Below are positions 1 through 6,316 of a stretch of 8,190 bases of DNA, in pieces. The translations under genes and the position numbers were made by a program. Numbering within the stretch: the stretch's first letter is position 1; every line of letters begins with the position of its first letter. Origin of the DNA: Acidobacteriota bacterium (GTDB taxonomy: Bacteria; Acidobacteriota; Terriglobia; Terriglobales; Acidobacteriaceae); assembly GCA_021779695.1 (NCBI GenBank), contig JAJYAE010000199.1, positions 1-8,190 of the forward strand, written 5' to 3'. The notes beneath the pieces were generated by a model, which saw only the letters and a list, made by a program, of their open reading frames with translations, ran no database searches and was not told the origin of the DNA.

Positions 1-122
1 TGACGGGCATTGAGAACGGCACGCTGCGCGGTCTCGGCTGGAACATGCTTACCGACAAGGAGACGCCTTTCGCGCTGGACCTGAAGACTGGGAGCGTGCT
101 CGCCGATGGTCCTGCGGCATAA
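1..122 (+). CDS. 3' end of an unassigned gene (partial)
   Basis: The frame that ends at the TAA of 120-122 is open back to the window edge and gives about 39 residues, beginning TGIENGTLRGLGWNMLTDKE and ending ADGPAA. The composition (Gly, Leu, charged residues, a tryptophan) and the GC-rich third positions look like real coding sequence. I cannot assign a family from this tail alone. A short GC palindrome (GCCGCGCGGC, 135-144) follows the stop, but it has no T-run, so I do not call it a terminator. Confidence 0.6.
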   Translation, partial: TGIENGTLRGLGWNMLTDKETPFALDLKTGSVLADGPAA

Positions 123-191
123 GTGCCGACTGCTGCCGCGCGGCGGCGCGTAATTCTCTGCAAACTTTCTGTGGAAAACGAAAATAAATAA

Positions 192-208
192 GGGGGGGGT
201 AGGGGGGG
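192..208 (+). repeat. G8-TA-G7 tract
   Basis: Eight G (192-199), then TA, then seven G (202-208). Each G-run can supply two G3 tracts, so the strand could in principle fold into a G-quadruplex. It directly precedes the heptanucleotide tandem repeat. Homopolymer runs like this are also prone to length change and sequencing error. Confidence 0.7.
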
Positions 209-209
209 C

Positions 210-258
210 AGCTTCTAGCTTCTAGCTTCTGGCTTCTGGCTTCTAGCTTCTAGCTCCC
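210..258 (+). repeat. heptanucleotide tandem repeat (AGCTTCT)n
   Basis: Seven head-to-tail 7-nt units start at 210: AGCTTCT three times, GGCTTCT twice, AGCTTCT once, and a degenerate last unit AGCTCCC. The array lies between genes and is not translated. Such an array can change copy number by slippage. It could serve as a strain-typing locus, but no function can be read from the sequence. Confidence 0.9.
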
Positions 259-292
259 AGCCGGGGTCGTGACTCGACGGAATCCTGCAGGG

Positions 293-341
293 ACCGGGGA
301 GATACCTGACATTTTGAACCGGGGACATGCCTGACACTTTT
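293..341 (+). repeat. pair of imperfect direct repeats, period 25
   Basis: Copy 1 (293-315) and copy 2 (318-341) share the core ACCGGGGA-N-AT-N-CCTGACA-N-TTT and differ at three internal bases. Tandem short repeats of this kind occur at the ends of some transposable elements, so this may be the scar of an element end. No transposase gene is present in the window, so that origin is inference. Confidence 0.65.
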
Positions 342-612
342 GCTGGGCTCTGGCTTTTCATGTATCCATTGTGCGCCGGGGCGGGGAAATGTTCTGCAAG
401 GCGGCGGCGGGTTTTGGGACGAGTGGAATGAATGGGTTAAGGATGTGATTGGGTGCGAGGGTGTTGACTTCGCGAATGACGGACGGCTGGGGCGGGCTGG
501 GATCGTTCTGGCTAGCCGACTTTTGGGGACCTATTTGCTGCCTCGATGAGTGACTTGGCGATTCGGCATCATCAGGCTCGACCGACGCGGAGTACAGCTT
601 CTCGGCAGACTC

Positions 613-1974
613 TCAGGCGTCGATTCGGCTCTTAGCTGCAATACCCTGCAGCATGCCGCGGAAAACGAACTGGTGGAAGGGGAAAACAGAGTACCAGTAG
701 GCACGGCCCAACAAGCCTACGGGGTCGAATGTGGCTGTTTGCCGGATCATAGAGCCAGTTGCATCACTCTCGACTTCGAACTCGAGCCAGGCGCGACCGG
801 GAAGCTTCATCTCCGCGGCGAGACGCAGACGCCGATCCGGCTCGATCGCCTCAACGCGCCAGAAGTCCACAGCATCGCCTACACGGAGCGATTCAGGATC
901 GCGACGACCGCGTCGAAGTCCGACGCCGCCAAACAGTATGTCTAACAGTCCGCGAAGCTGCCAAAGCCAGTTTGCATAATACCAACCGCTGGAACCACCG
1001 ATCCGTCGAATCGGGGCAAAAGCCTCCTTCGGCGAAACGCCCACGTGAATCGCCCGGGAATCGACCTTAAGATGCAGCCCATCCGCACTGATGGCTGACG
1101 CGATAGCTTCTCGAAACCCGCAAGGCCGAGTCTTGAACTGGCTCAGGGCAGTCTGGTCTTCCACGACTGTTTCGTGACGAATACTATCAATCAGTTTGCG
1201 GCCCACGCGGACGTAAAGAGGGGTGACCAGAGCAAGCCAGAGACTGGATAGGCGCGGCGTAAGGAACGGCACGGAAATCACAAGCCGTTTCAGTCCCCGT
1301 TGGCGAGCGTATTCCCTCATCAGACCGCCGTAGGACACCTGATCGGAGCCGCCTATTTCGAAAATCCTGCTTTCGGTCGGCGGCAGTTCCAGAGCCTCGA
1401 GCAAATAGGAGAGCAAATCGGCGATTGCGATAGGCTGAGCGGCAACGGTAACCCAGCGCGGCGCGATCATGACAGGAAGTCGTTCCACCAGAGCGCGGAT
1501 CATTTCGAAAGATAGGCTGCCTGAACCGATGACCACTGAGGCACGGAACTCGATGACCGGAACCCCCGTGGATTTGAGAATCTCGCCCACCTGTTGACGG
1601 CTGCGCAAATGTGCGGAGAGTTGGTCCGAGCTGTGGCCAAGACCGCCAAGATAGATGATTCTCGTAACCCCGGATTCCCGGGCGGCATTCGCGAAATTCT
1701 TTGCCGCGATTCGGTCTTGCCCCTCAAAGGATTGAGTCGAGCCCATTGAGTGAACAAGGTAATATGCAGTGTCAATTCCAGCCATCGCGGCGCGTATAGA
1801 TGCAGCATCTAGAACATCCCCCGCGACGACCTGCAACCCAGGGAGTCCCCTGGCCTCGAGTATCTTTGGACGCCGTGCGAGGCAGCGTACCGGGTAACCC
1901 GCGGCTAGCAGGGCCTTCAGCAATTCTCCACCCACGTACCCGGTTGCGCCGGCAATAAGAATTGGCAGCTTCAT
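613..1974 (-). CDS. NAD(P)-binding SDR-family protein with DUF2867 domain (YbjT-like)
   Basis: The 453-aa product is an atypical short-chain dehydrogenase/epimerase. A Rossmann fold opens with the dinucleotide-binding motif GATGYVGG at residues 9-16, followed by the family segments YLVHSMG (about 72) and YLGGLG (about 109). The C-terminal part from about residue 330 (GWYYANWLWQLRG onward, with DFWRVEAIEP and YWYSVFPFHQFVF) matches the DUF2867 domain. Length and domain order fit Escherichia coli YbjT and its relatives. The substrate is unknown; quinone or sugar-nucleotide substrates are only guesses. It is the last gene of a leftward operon: its ATG at 1974 overlaps the TGA of the SRPBCC gene as ATGA (1971-1974), which fixes the start and implies translational coupling. 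No signal peptide is visible, so the product is probably cytoplasmic or loosely membrane-associated. Confidence 0.9.
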   Translation of the reverse strand: MKLPILIAGATGYVGGELLKALLAAGYPVRCLARRPKILEARGLPGLQVVAGDVLDAASIRAAMAGIDTAYYLVHSMGSTQSFEGQDRIAAKNFANAARESGVTRIIYLGGLGHSSDQLSAHLRSRQQVGEILKSTGVPVIEFRASVVIGSGSLSFEMIRALVERLPVMIAPRWVTVAAQPIAIADLLSYLLEALELPPTESRIFEIGGSDQVSYGGLMREYARQRGLKRLVISVPFLTPRLSSLWLALVTPLYVRVGRKLIDSIRHETVVEDQTALSQFKTRPCGFREAIASAISADGLHLKVDSRAIHVGVSPKEAFAPIRRIGGSSGWYYANWLWQLRGLLDILFGGVGLRRGRRDPESLRVGDAVDFWRVEAIEPDRRLRLAAEMKLPGRAWLEFEVESDATGSMIRQTATFDPVGLLGRAYWYSVFPFHQFVFRGMLQGIAAKSRIDA

Positions 1975-2450
1975 GCCACTCTACCCCTCGTTCTCCCAAA
2001 CACCTCCTCAATACATTGACGCCGGTATTCAAATATCCGCCGCACATCACTGCGTACCTTCAACACGTGAGCAATCTGTCCGAGGACGCCGAAAGGCAGC
2101 ATGTACCTAACGACATCGATCATTCGTGTCTGGTCGCCGTGCGCCTGAAAGATGTGCGTATGATGCCACAGTCTGTAAGGTCCCGATCTCTGCACGTCTA
2201 CAAAACGATGGGGAGGATTCCACCTACGGATCTCGGTTCGCCAGCCGAAAGGTATTTGATGCAGGCGGAGATGATAACTAATCTCAGTGCCCTCCGAAAT
2301 GGAGCTGGAGCTCACGGAGAGTATCTTGAAACCCAACCACGGAGGCGTGATGTCCTCCAGATTGCGAGCGTCTGCAAAGAACGCGAATACCTCTTCGACG
2401 GGTCGCGAGATCCACTGTTCTTGTCGAAGGGTATGGAACTTGAAGCTCAT
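1971..2450 (-). CDS. SRPBCC-family ligand-binding protein
   Basis: This 159-aa protein has the START/Bet v1-like (SRPBCC) pattern of COG4276-type proteins: an early VEEVFAFFADARNLEDITPP helix, then GTEISYHLRLHQIPFGW, a WNPPHRFVDVQ strand, GPYRLWHHTH, DVVRYMLPFGVLG, and a closing amphipathic helix IFEYRRQCIEEVF. The fold makes a hydrophobic pocket; the ligand cannot be read from sequence. The gene is coupled by ATGA overlaps on both sides, with the membrane-protein gene upstream (2447-2450) and the SDR gene downstream (1971-1974). A binding protein next to an oxidoreductase suggests they act on the same hydrophobic small molecule, but this is inference. Long open frames on the opposite strand here are shadows. 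Confidence 0.88.
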   Translation of the reverse strand: MSFKFHTLRQEQWISRPVEEVFAFFADARNLEDITPPWLGFKILSVSSSSISEGTEISYHLRLHQIPFGWRTEIRRWNPPHRFVDVQRSGPYRLWHHTHIFQAHGDQTRMIDVVRYMLPFGVLGQIAHVLKVRSDVRRIFEYRRQCIEEVFGRTRGRVA

Positions 2451-2755
2451 ACTTGCTTTTCACCAGTGCCCGTCATAGCTTTGTTGGAAATACATGCCGA
2501 TGTGCCGACGCTATTCTCAGGTTCCAGGCGCCACAAATGCAGCGTAGAGATTTCGATGTATAAGCGACTCAGCCTTGCGACCAGTAGAAGGACCACTCCA
2601 AGAGCTGCGGCAATTCCACCGAGATAAGCCCATTGAATGTGCCCTGTCATGAAGCTTCCCGGCAGCACATTGATCCCCTGCAGAACCCAGATAATTCCAA
2701 GAGCGATAAGTAGAACAGCAACCACGCGAAGAACGAACCTTATTGATTGACTCAT
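2447..2755 (-). CDS. small inner-membrane protein, first gene of the operon
   Basis: I place the start at the ATG of 2755, giving 102 residues from MSQSIRFVLR. It lies in the right window after a GAGGA stretch, and the open sequence further upstream (to 2878) does not resemble protein. Residues 7-25 (FVLRVVAVLLIALGIIWVL) and about 43-61 (the AYLGG to LLLVA stretch) are two membrane segments joined by QGINVLPGSFMTGHIQW, a loop I recognise from a common family of uncharacterised small proteins of about 65 residues. The roughly 40-residue tail after the second helix is unusual for that family and may be a relic of a lost stop codon. The TGA overlaps the SRPBCC start as ATGA. Its function is unknown. 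Confidence 0.72.
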   Translation of the reverse strand: MSQSIRFVLRVVAVLLIALGIIWVLQGINVLPGSFMTGHIQWAYLGGIAAALGVVLLLVARLSRLYIEISTLHLWRLEPENSVGTSACISNKAMTGTGEKQV

Positions 2756-3083
2756 TCTCTCTGTCCTCGACAATGCCCTCTCTACCGGATTCGTATCCGG
2801 CCGCAGAGGATTCAATTGGAGCTCTTTCGTCAGCGCCGAACCGCACAAAATGTGACGGAATTGTTCATCGCATGACAATCAGACAAGCATCGGCAATTGA
2901 TGAACATTTTCAAGCAGCACCATTGCGGACCCAGCCACGGATTCATTCAATCCGCACAGACATTAATGCAAGCGGAGGCGCATCAGGTCGATCAAGCCGT
3001 TGATCCGGCCAATCGCCGACTGATCAGTAATTCGCAAAAGTAAGCTCTGCGTTCATTCGCCGACTCATACGTCCTGTCTACCC
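2756..3083. other. intergenic region between divergent transcription units
   Basis: These 328 bases separate the leftward operon (first ATG at 2755) from the rightward defence-type cluster (3084). Both units probably need promoters here, but I find no pair close to the sigma-70 consensus on either strand. Two symmetrical sites near the right end are listed separately and may be operators. An open frame at 2743-3003 on the plus strand has no coding character. Confidence 0.5.
2990..3028. promoter_or_regulatory. possible operator: GATCAA inverted repeat and a 10-bp palindrome
   Basis: GATCAA (2990-2995) and TTGATC (3000-3005) form a 6-bp inverted repeat around GCCG. Fourteen bases further on lies ACTGATCAGT (3019-3028), a perfect 10-bp palindrome. 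Both share the GATCA core and lie between divergent units, as repressor sites often do. No regulator gene is adjacent, and short palindromes can arise by chance. Confidence 0.3.
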
Positions 3084-3473
3084 GTGGCGTCCAGTACCGG
3101 AGGTGGGCCATCGACGCCCACACTTGACCCAACATTGCCCGCAACAGTCAGTGGCAAGGGATTTTCCACGCTGATTACCCGTTCCGCTACATATCAGTTT
3201 CTGTCAAAACTCCCAAATGACGCGCGGCTTCAAAAGGTCCAGGCCAAGGTTTCACTGGCTGCTACTGATACCACGGTGACTCTGACCTGGGATGCCAAGA
3301 CTCAGCTCGCCCCAGCGCAAGTCCGCGAGGCGTTCGAATTCCTAGATAAACAGGTAGAAGATGGCGAATGGTGGCTGCGTTTCGACCAACTACACTTCAC
3401 GACTGGCCAGTCTCTGCTACAGTGGCAGGTCGACGCCAGCATCAAAGTAGATCCGGGGCAAATCAGCCAATGA
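3084..3473 (+). CDS. defence-cluster-associated protein, 129 aa, possible C-terminal relic of a larger protein
   Basis: The frame reads 129 residues from a GTG at 3084. The first 27 or so are a Gly/Ser/Thr/Pro linker, followed by a compact domain with a strand-rich middle (VQAKVSLAATDTTVTLTWDA), a helix (PAQVREAFEFLDKQVEDGEWW) and further strands (LLQWQVDASIKVD). The GTG has no Shine-Dalgarno, and the frame stays open upstream to a TGA at 3021-3023 without an ATG. A linker at the very start and a weak start suggest the C-terminal piece of a larger protein. One candidate is DUF499, whose family often ends in a domain of this sort and neighbours DUF3780. The TGA overlaps the DUF3780 start (ATGA, 3470-3473), so the two were co-translated. 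I do not recognise the domain with certainty. Confidence 0.6.
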   Translation: MASSTGGGPSTPTLDPTLPATVSGKGFSTLITRSATYQFLSKLPNDARLQKVQAKVSLAATDTTVTLTWDAKTQLAPAQVREAFEFLDKQVEDGEWWLRFDQLHFTTGQSLLQWQVDASIKVDPGQISQ

Positions 3474-4264
3474 GTGCACAGGCAGTTCACGATTTCGGAC
3501 GAGTGGATGAGAAGGGCGACGCCTTTGAATTCATCATCGGCGCACTTGGCGGTGACTGCCGCCTCATCGCAGTCCTCCAAACAGAGCGGGGGCCTCGCCG
3601 CACCGAAGTAGCGGTCATTTCGACCGAACTGTGGACTGCTGTCTCTGCTGCTGTTGTGAGAGAGCTTTCCACGGAGATGGACGAAACGGAACGCGAGAAG
3701 AAGGCGCCTAGCCTAGAACCTGGTCTCAATCGGATTAGCCCTCTTGTTGGTCGAGAGCTTGGCGTTTTGCTGATTGTCTTGATGGAGGCTGGTGCAGCGG
3801 AACGAGTAAGCGCACTGGTTCACGCTTGGCGGGAGCTTGCACGGGAGGAGCGCTGGTGGCTTTATTCCAAGGCCACCGCGCCCGGTCAACGGGTTGGAGT
3901 TGGTTGGCGAAAGGCCTTGTTTCACGCATTGAGTGAGACCTCAGACACTCGTGTTGCGCCGCCAACCGAGGCTAAAAAAAAACTCTCTGGGAGCATCGCG
4001 AGTCCCTCTTCGCAGAAGCAAGCGACCAAAGCCTTGCCACAGAACCCCCGCCGAGCAGTTTCCCGGCCAACCTCGAGCCAACAGCAACAGCCCAAGAGGA
4101 AACAATCAACATCGCAAAAGCCGGCGGCGAAGACCAAGCCATCCAAGCCCAGCCGAGCGGTCACGCCGACAGCCCCAAGCCGCCAGCAGAAGCCCAAGAA
4201 GCAGCAACTAAGAGCCGTCCCTCCAGGCGCAAAGCACAGCAAGCTCAGGAAGACGACCAGATGA
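3470..4264 (+). CDS. DUF3780 domain protein (defence-island associated) with a basic low-complexity tail
   Basis: The start is the ATG at 3470 (MSAQAVHDFGRV), coupled by ATGA to the preceding gene; an open extension back to 3368 is a shadow. Residues 1-155 fit the DUF3780 pattern: TELWTAVSAAVVREL (52-66), GLNRISPLVGRELGVL (85-100), then EERWWLYSKATAPGQ (126-140) and VGWRKALFHALSE (144-156). DUF3780 has no known activity but sits beside DUF1156 methyltransferases and DUF499 ATPases in defence islands. Residues 172-264 are a Lys/Pro/Gln/Ser-rich tail that should be disordered and could bind nucleic acid. The tail begins right after nine adenines (3974-3982). A one-base slip there moves to another open frame ending QMRLF at 4275, so the C-terminus shown is uncertain. 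The domain call is confident; the tail is not. Confidence 0.82.
   Translation: MSAQAVHDFGRVDEKGDAFEFIIGALGGDCRLIAVLQTERGPRRTEVAVISTELWTAVSAAVVRELSTEMDETEREKKAPSLEPGLNRISPLVGRELGVLLIVLMEAGAAERVSALVHAWRELAREERWWLYSKATAPGQRVGVGWRKALFHALSETSDTRVAPPTEAKKKLSGSIASPSSQKQATKALPQNPRRAVSRPTSSQQQQPKRKQSTSQKPAAKTKPSKPSRAVTPTAPSRQQKPKKQQLRAVPPGAKHSKLRKTTR
3974..3982 (+). other. A9 slippage-prone run in the DUF3780 gene
   Basis: Nine adenines encode Lys169-Lys171 as in-frame AAA AAA AAA. Runs of this length cause transcriptional slippage, and the run contains the heptamer A AAA AAA used in some -1 ribosomal frameshifts. A net -1 shift (or one extra A in the genome) continues as TLWEHRESLFAEASDQ and stays open for about 97 codons to the TAA at 4273-4275, ending QMRLF. 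Confidence 0.6.
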
Positions 4265-4276
4265 GGCTCTTTTAAG

Positions 4277-5158
4277 ATGACAGCCAAGACTCTTCTCGAA
4301 GTCCAGTTTCCCATCGGCCCTCTCTCGCTGGAAAGCTACAAAGAGCGAGATGCCAAAGGAGCGAAAGTTTTAGCTTCGCTCGGCAAGTGGTGGGGCGCAA
4401 AGCCACTGGTGCTCGTTCGCGCCATTGTTATTGGTGCCGTGTTCCCGGCCTCGGACGATCCAGAACGCTGGCCGGATGATCTCGACATATTCCTCAAAGT
4501 GATGTGTATGGACAACGCCGGTATGTGGAAGCGGAAGACAGAAGCCCTTCCGGCCAACCTGTGTTTCCCGGAGGCTAATTATAGGGAGCGCAACGAGCTA
4601 TTTAACGATGACAGCGAGAGCTGGAAGCGCGGCGCACCAGCCGATATGCGGAGTGCTCTGGAGAAGCGAGTTTTTTACACTCTCGGGCACACAGACCAGC
4701 GGGAGTACTGCTGCAGGGTTGAAGAAATTGACGGTCCCCCAAAAGAATCCTGGACTGAGATCAATGCTTACCTCGGGACATCGGCAAATACCTTGGCGGA
4801 ATTGGTTCAGCAACTCTCTCAACAACGATTTGGAACCCATTTGAAGGTTGGTGATGCCTTTTGTGGGATGGGTTCGATTCCGTTTGAAGCAGCTGAATTG
4901 GGGTGCGATGTCTACGCCTCTGATTTGAATCCGGTCGCGTGCCTACTTACGTGGGGCGCTCTGAATCTAATTGGAGGCTCAGACGAGTTTCGTGCGCGCG
5001 TACACCAGGCACAGCGTGAGGTTTACAACGAGGTTGACCGCTGGCTTCTTAAGGAAGGCCTCGAAACGAGTGAAGAGGGTTGGAGAGCTGAGGCCTATCT
5101 CTACTGTGTCGAAATGGTTGTGCCTGAATGGGATGGCTGGAGAATATCCGTTGATTGA
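4277..5158 (+). CDS. DUF1156 DNA methyltransferase, truncated N-terminal third
   Basis: This is the N-terminus of an adenine-specific DNA methyltransferase of the DUF1156/COG1743 kind. The signature FPIGPLSLESYKER is at residues 11-24, GKWWGAKPLVLVRA at 36-49, and the S-adenosylmethionine-binding motif GDAFCGMGSIPFEAAELG at 192-209. DLNPVACLLTWGALN follows at 216-230 and WRAEAYLYCVE near 272. Family members are usually some 900 residues or more, but this frame stops at 293, just after VPEWDGWRI, with a short unrelated SVD end. The catalytic NPPY/DPPY motif lies further on in the family and is missing, so methylation activity is not expected. The start follows the DUF3780 stop by 12 bases, with GAGG about 10 bases upstream. 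It is best regarded as a broken gene in the same transcription unit as DUF3780. Which bases the family modified cannot be read here. Confidence 0.85.
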   Translation: MTAKTLLEVQFPIGPLSLESYKERDAKGAKVLASLGKWWGAKPLVLVRAIVIGAVFPASDDPERWPDDLDIFLKVMCMDNAGMWKRKTEALPANLCFPEANYRERNELFNDDSESWKRGAPADMRSALEKRVFYTLGHTDQREYCCRVEEIDGPPKESWTEINAYLGTSANTLAELVQQLSQQRFGTHLKVGDAFCGMGSIPFEAAELGCDVYASDLNPVACLLTWGALNLIGGSDEFRARVHQAQREVYNEVDRWLLKEGLETSEEGWRAEAYLYCVEMVVPEWDGWRISVD

Positions 5159-5230
5159 TGAGGAGAAGGGCGAGTCAATTCTCATTCCTACGCCGTTGCT
5201 TGACAGCTACATCAATGACAAAACCGGTCA
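5146..5230 (+). pseudogene. out-of-frame continuation after the DUF1156 stop
   Basis: Skipping one base near 5145 restores an open frame: WRI then PLIDEEKGESILIPTPLLDS, and so on until the sequence becomes antisense to the DUF499 fragment at about 5228. The WRI-P-L join is what the DUF1156 family has after PEWDGW, so a single inserted base may have caused the premature stop. The residues after PL do not match my memory of the family, so a foreign join is also possible. Confidence 0.4.
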
Positions 5231-5941
5231 GAGAAGGTGCTTTGTCGAGAAGTGGAAAGGGTAGGAGACGAGAATCTCCTCGCGAATCTTGACGGTTGGG
5301 CGCTCCAGAATCCCACTGGCTGTGGCGAGCTCTGCTATATATGAGTCAGCAACTGCCCTCTTGTCTTTATCGGTGACCTCAATGGTCCTAAATAATCGCT
5401 TTCGCAAAATGGCGTAAAGCTCATCCTTCTGGTTGTCAACTGGCGCGATGGACTGTGCGCCCTTCGACATCTCATTGTTGACGCTCTGCATCGCGCCCCC
5501 AAGGATGTCATTGGATCGGAGGATCTTTGCCAACTCCTCCGCACCTTGTTCCCAGTCCTTCTGCAGATCGGCGATAACGAGCACGCAGCGACCACATTCC
5601 TTGTAGTCGCGCACTGCCCCGAATAGGGTTGTGAGTGCCAAGCCTGCTAGCGTTGCCGCACGGGTGCCTTCATCCTTTGTTCCTTGACTCGCTGCGTGGA
5701 CAAGGTAGAACGCCAATTCATCAAGTAAGATCAGAGCTGCGCGGTTCTTGAGAGCATCGCGCCACTCGGCCTCGGAAGGAGCCCGGTCGGCGGGAAAATC
5801 CACGCCGAGTTGCTTGCCAATTCCTACCCATACCTTCTGGTCAGTGGAGCGCCCCGTGAAGGAGGCCACTACATCGGCCTTGGCTTTAGGTAGTGCTTTG
5901 TGGAATGCGTACGCTGCACTGCGGGAGTTGGAGCGGAAGAA
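5228..5941 (-). pseudogene. DUF499 AAA+ ATPase, internal fragment, inverted
   Basis: On the minus strand the frame is open from 5941 down to a TGA at 5228-5230. Recognisable DUF499 (COG1483) sequence runs from about ALPKAKADVVASFTG through WRDALKNRAALILLDELAFY, which holds the Walker B motif (LILLDE), then KDWEQGAEELAKIL and LRKRLFRTIEVTD, and ends at ILVSYPFHFSTKHLL. A start could be forced at the GTG of 5867-5869 (213 aa). Intact family members have roughly a thousand residues. The Walker A loop, which lies upstream in the family, is missing, as is everything after the YPFHP-like segment, so no ATPase function is expected. DUF499 normally runs in the same direction as DUF1156; here the two face each other. 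The first 15 or so codons (5898-5941) look like antisense to the next fragment, so the homologous part probably begins near 5897. Confidence 0.8.
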
Positions 5942-6068
5942 CTATCTTTTGGCGATGACCCGCGGGGAGGATGACGAAATCACCGATATTGTGATCACGC
6001 CGGAACGGTTCCGCTGCCACGCTTGTCGACTCATCATCAGCAGTCGGGAGGACTGGGAAGTGTCTTAG
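5898..6068 (+). pseudogene. C-terminal fragment of an unknown protein with a CxxC pair
   Basis: The plus-strand frame from about 5898 reads WNAYAALRELERKNYLLAMT, then RGEDDEITDIVITPERF, and CHACRLIISSREDWEVS before the TAG at 6066-6068. Its composition is protein-like (a helix, a DEITDIVI strand, a Cys-x-x-Cys knuckle near the end). Upstream of 5898 the frame is antisense to DUF499 and has no start of its own. It is therefore probably the tail of a gene whose body was deleted. I cannot assign it; a lost member of the same defence cluster, such as its helicase, is one possibility. Confidence 0.5.
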
Positions 6069-6316
6069 ACAGATCCCGCTCTGAGTACGTGCTGAATGCT
6101 TCTGGATGGGCCGATGCCGCCTGGTCGGCGAACAGCACGTGAACTGCTTCCTGGTTGAAGAGGCTGTAGGGCTTCAGCCACTTAGGGCCGTTGGACCAGG
6201 TGACGCGCGGCCGCGAGAATGGGTCTGCCTCAACGACACGACCGAGTGCCGTCTCAGCGCCAATTTGCTTCGTCAGACGATCGTCACCGCCGCGGTACTC
6301 CACCCAGTCGCCGGCG
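6037..6316 (-). pseudogene. out-of-frame downstream half of the disrupted leftward gene
   Basis: The frame on the minus strand reads GDWVEYRGGDDRLTKQIGAE, then TALGRVVEADPFSRPRVTW and PKWLKPYSLFNQEAVHVLF, and stops at 6037. This looks like a small strand-rich, SH3-like domain. It has no start codon with a ribosome site; the only start option is the GTG at 6301-6303. It takes over exactly where the upstream frame loses protein character (about 6304-6330), so a one-base shift would join the two. The last dozen residues overlap the preceding plus-strand fragment and are probably junction sequence. Confidence 0.5.

Larger units (their letters stand above)
123..612. other. gene-free, repeat-rich intergenic region
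   Basis: No convincing gene is visible in these 490 bases. The two rightward open frames (340-549 and 550-945) have unnatural composition; the second runs antisense into the SDR gene. The stretch holds a G-tract, a 7-nt tandem repeat and a pair of direct repeats, each listed separately. The leftward operon ends at 613, and I see no clear hairpin with a T-run to stop it. Confidence 0.6.

Noticed and set aside
135..144. GCCGCGCGGC palindrome as a terminator of the first gene
   Set aside because: It has no loop of normal size and no following T-run.
340..945. two adjoining rightward open frames (69 and 131 aa)
   Set aside because: No ribosome sites and odd composition; the second runs deep into the SDR gene on the opposite strand.
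1962..2627. 221-aa rightward open frame
   Set aside because: It is antisense to the SRPBCC gene and part of the membrane-protein gene, has no ribosome site, and its composition is not protein-like, whereas the opposite strand shows clear family motifs.
2756..2878. N-terminal extension of the small membrane protein up to 2878
   Set aside because: The extension has no protein-like pattern, while the internal ATG at 2755 has a ribosome site and starts directly before the first membrane helix.
3922..4314. 130-aa leftward open frame rich in Cys, Phe and Leu
   Set aside because: It is the antisense of the Lys/Gln/Ser-rich tail of the DUF3780 gene. The hydrophobic composition is a by-product of that sequence.
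4428..4437. ATTGGTGCCG also present near the tRNA 3' end (6994-7003), as a possible attachment repeat
   Set aside because: Only 10 bases match, the flanks differ, and this copy lies inside conserved DUF1156 coding sequence.
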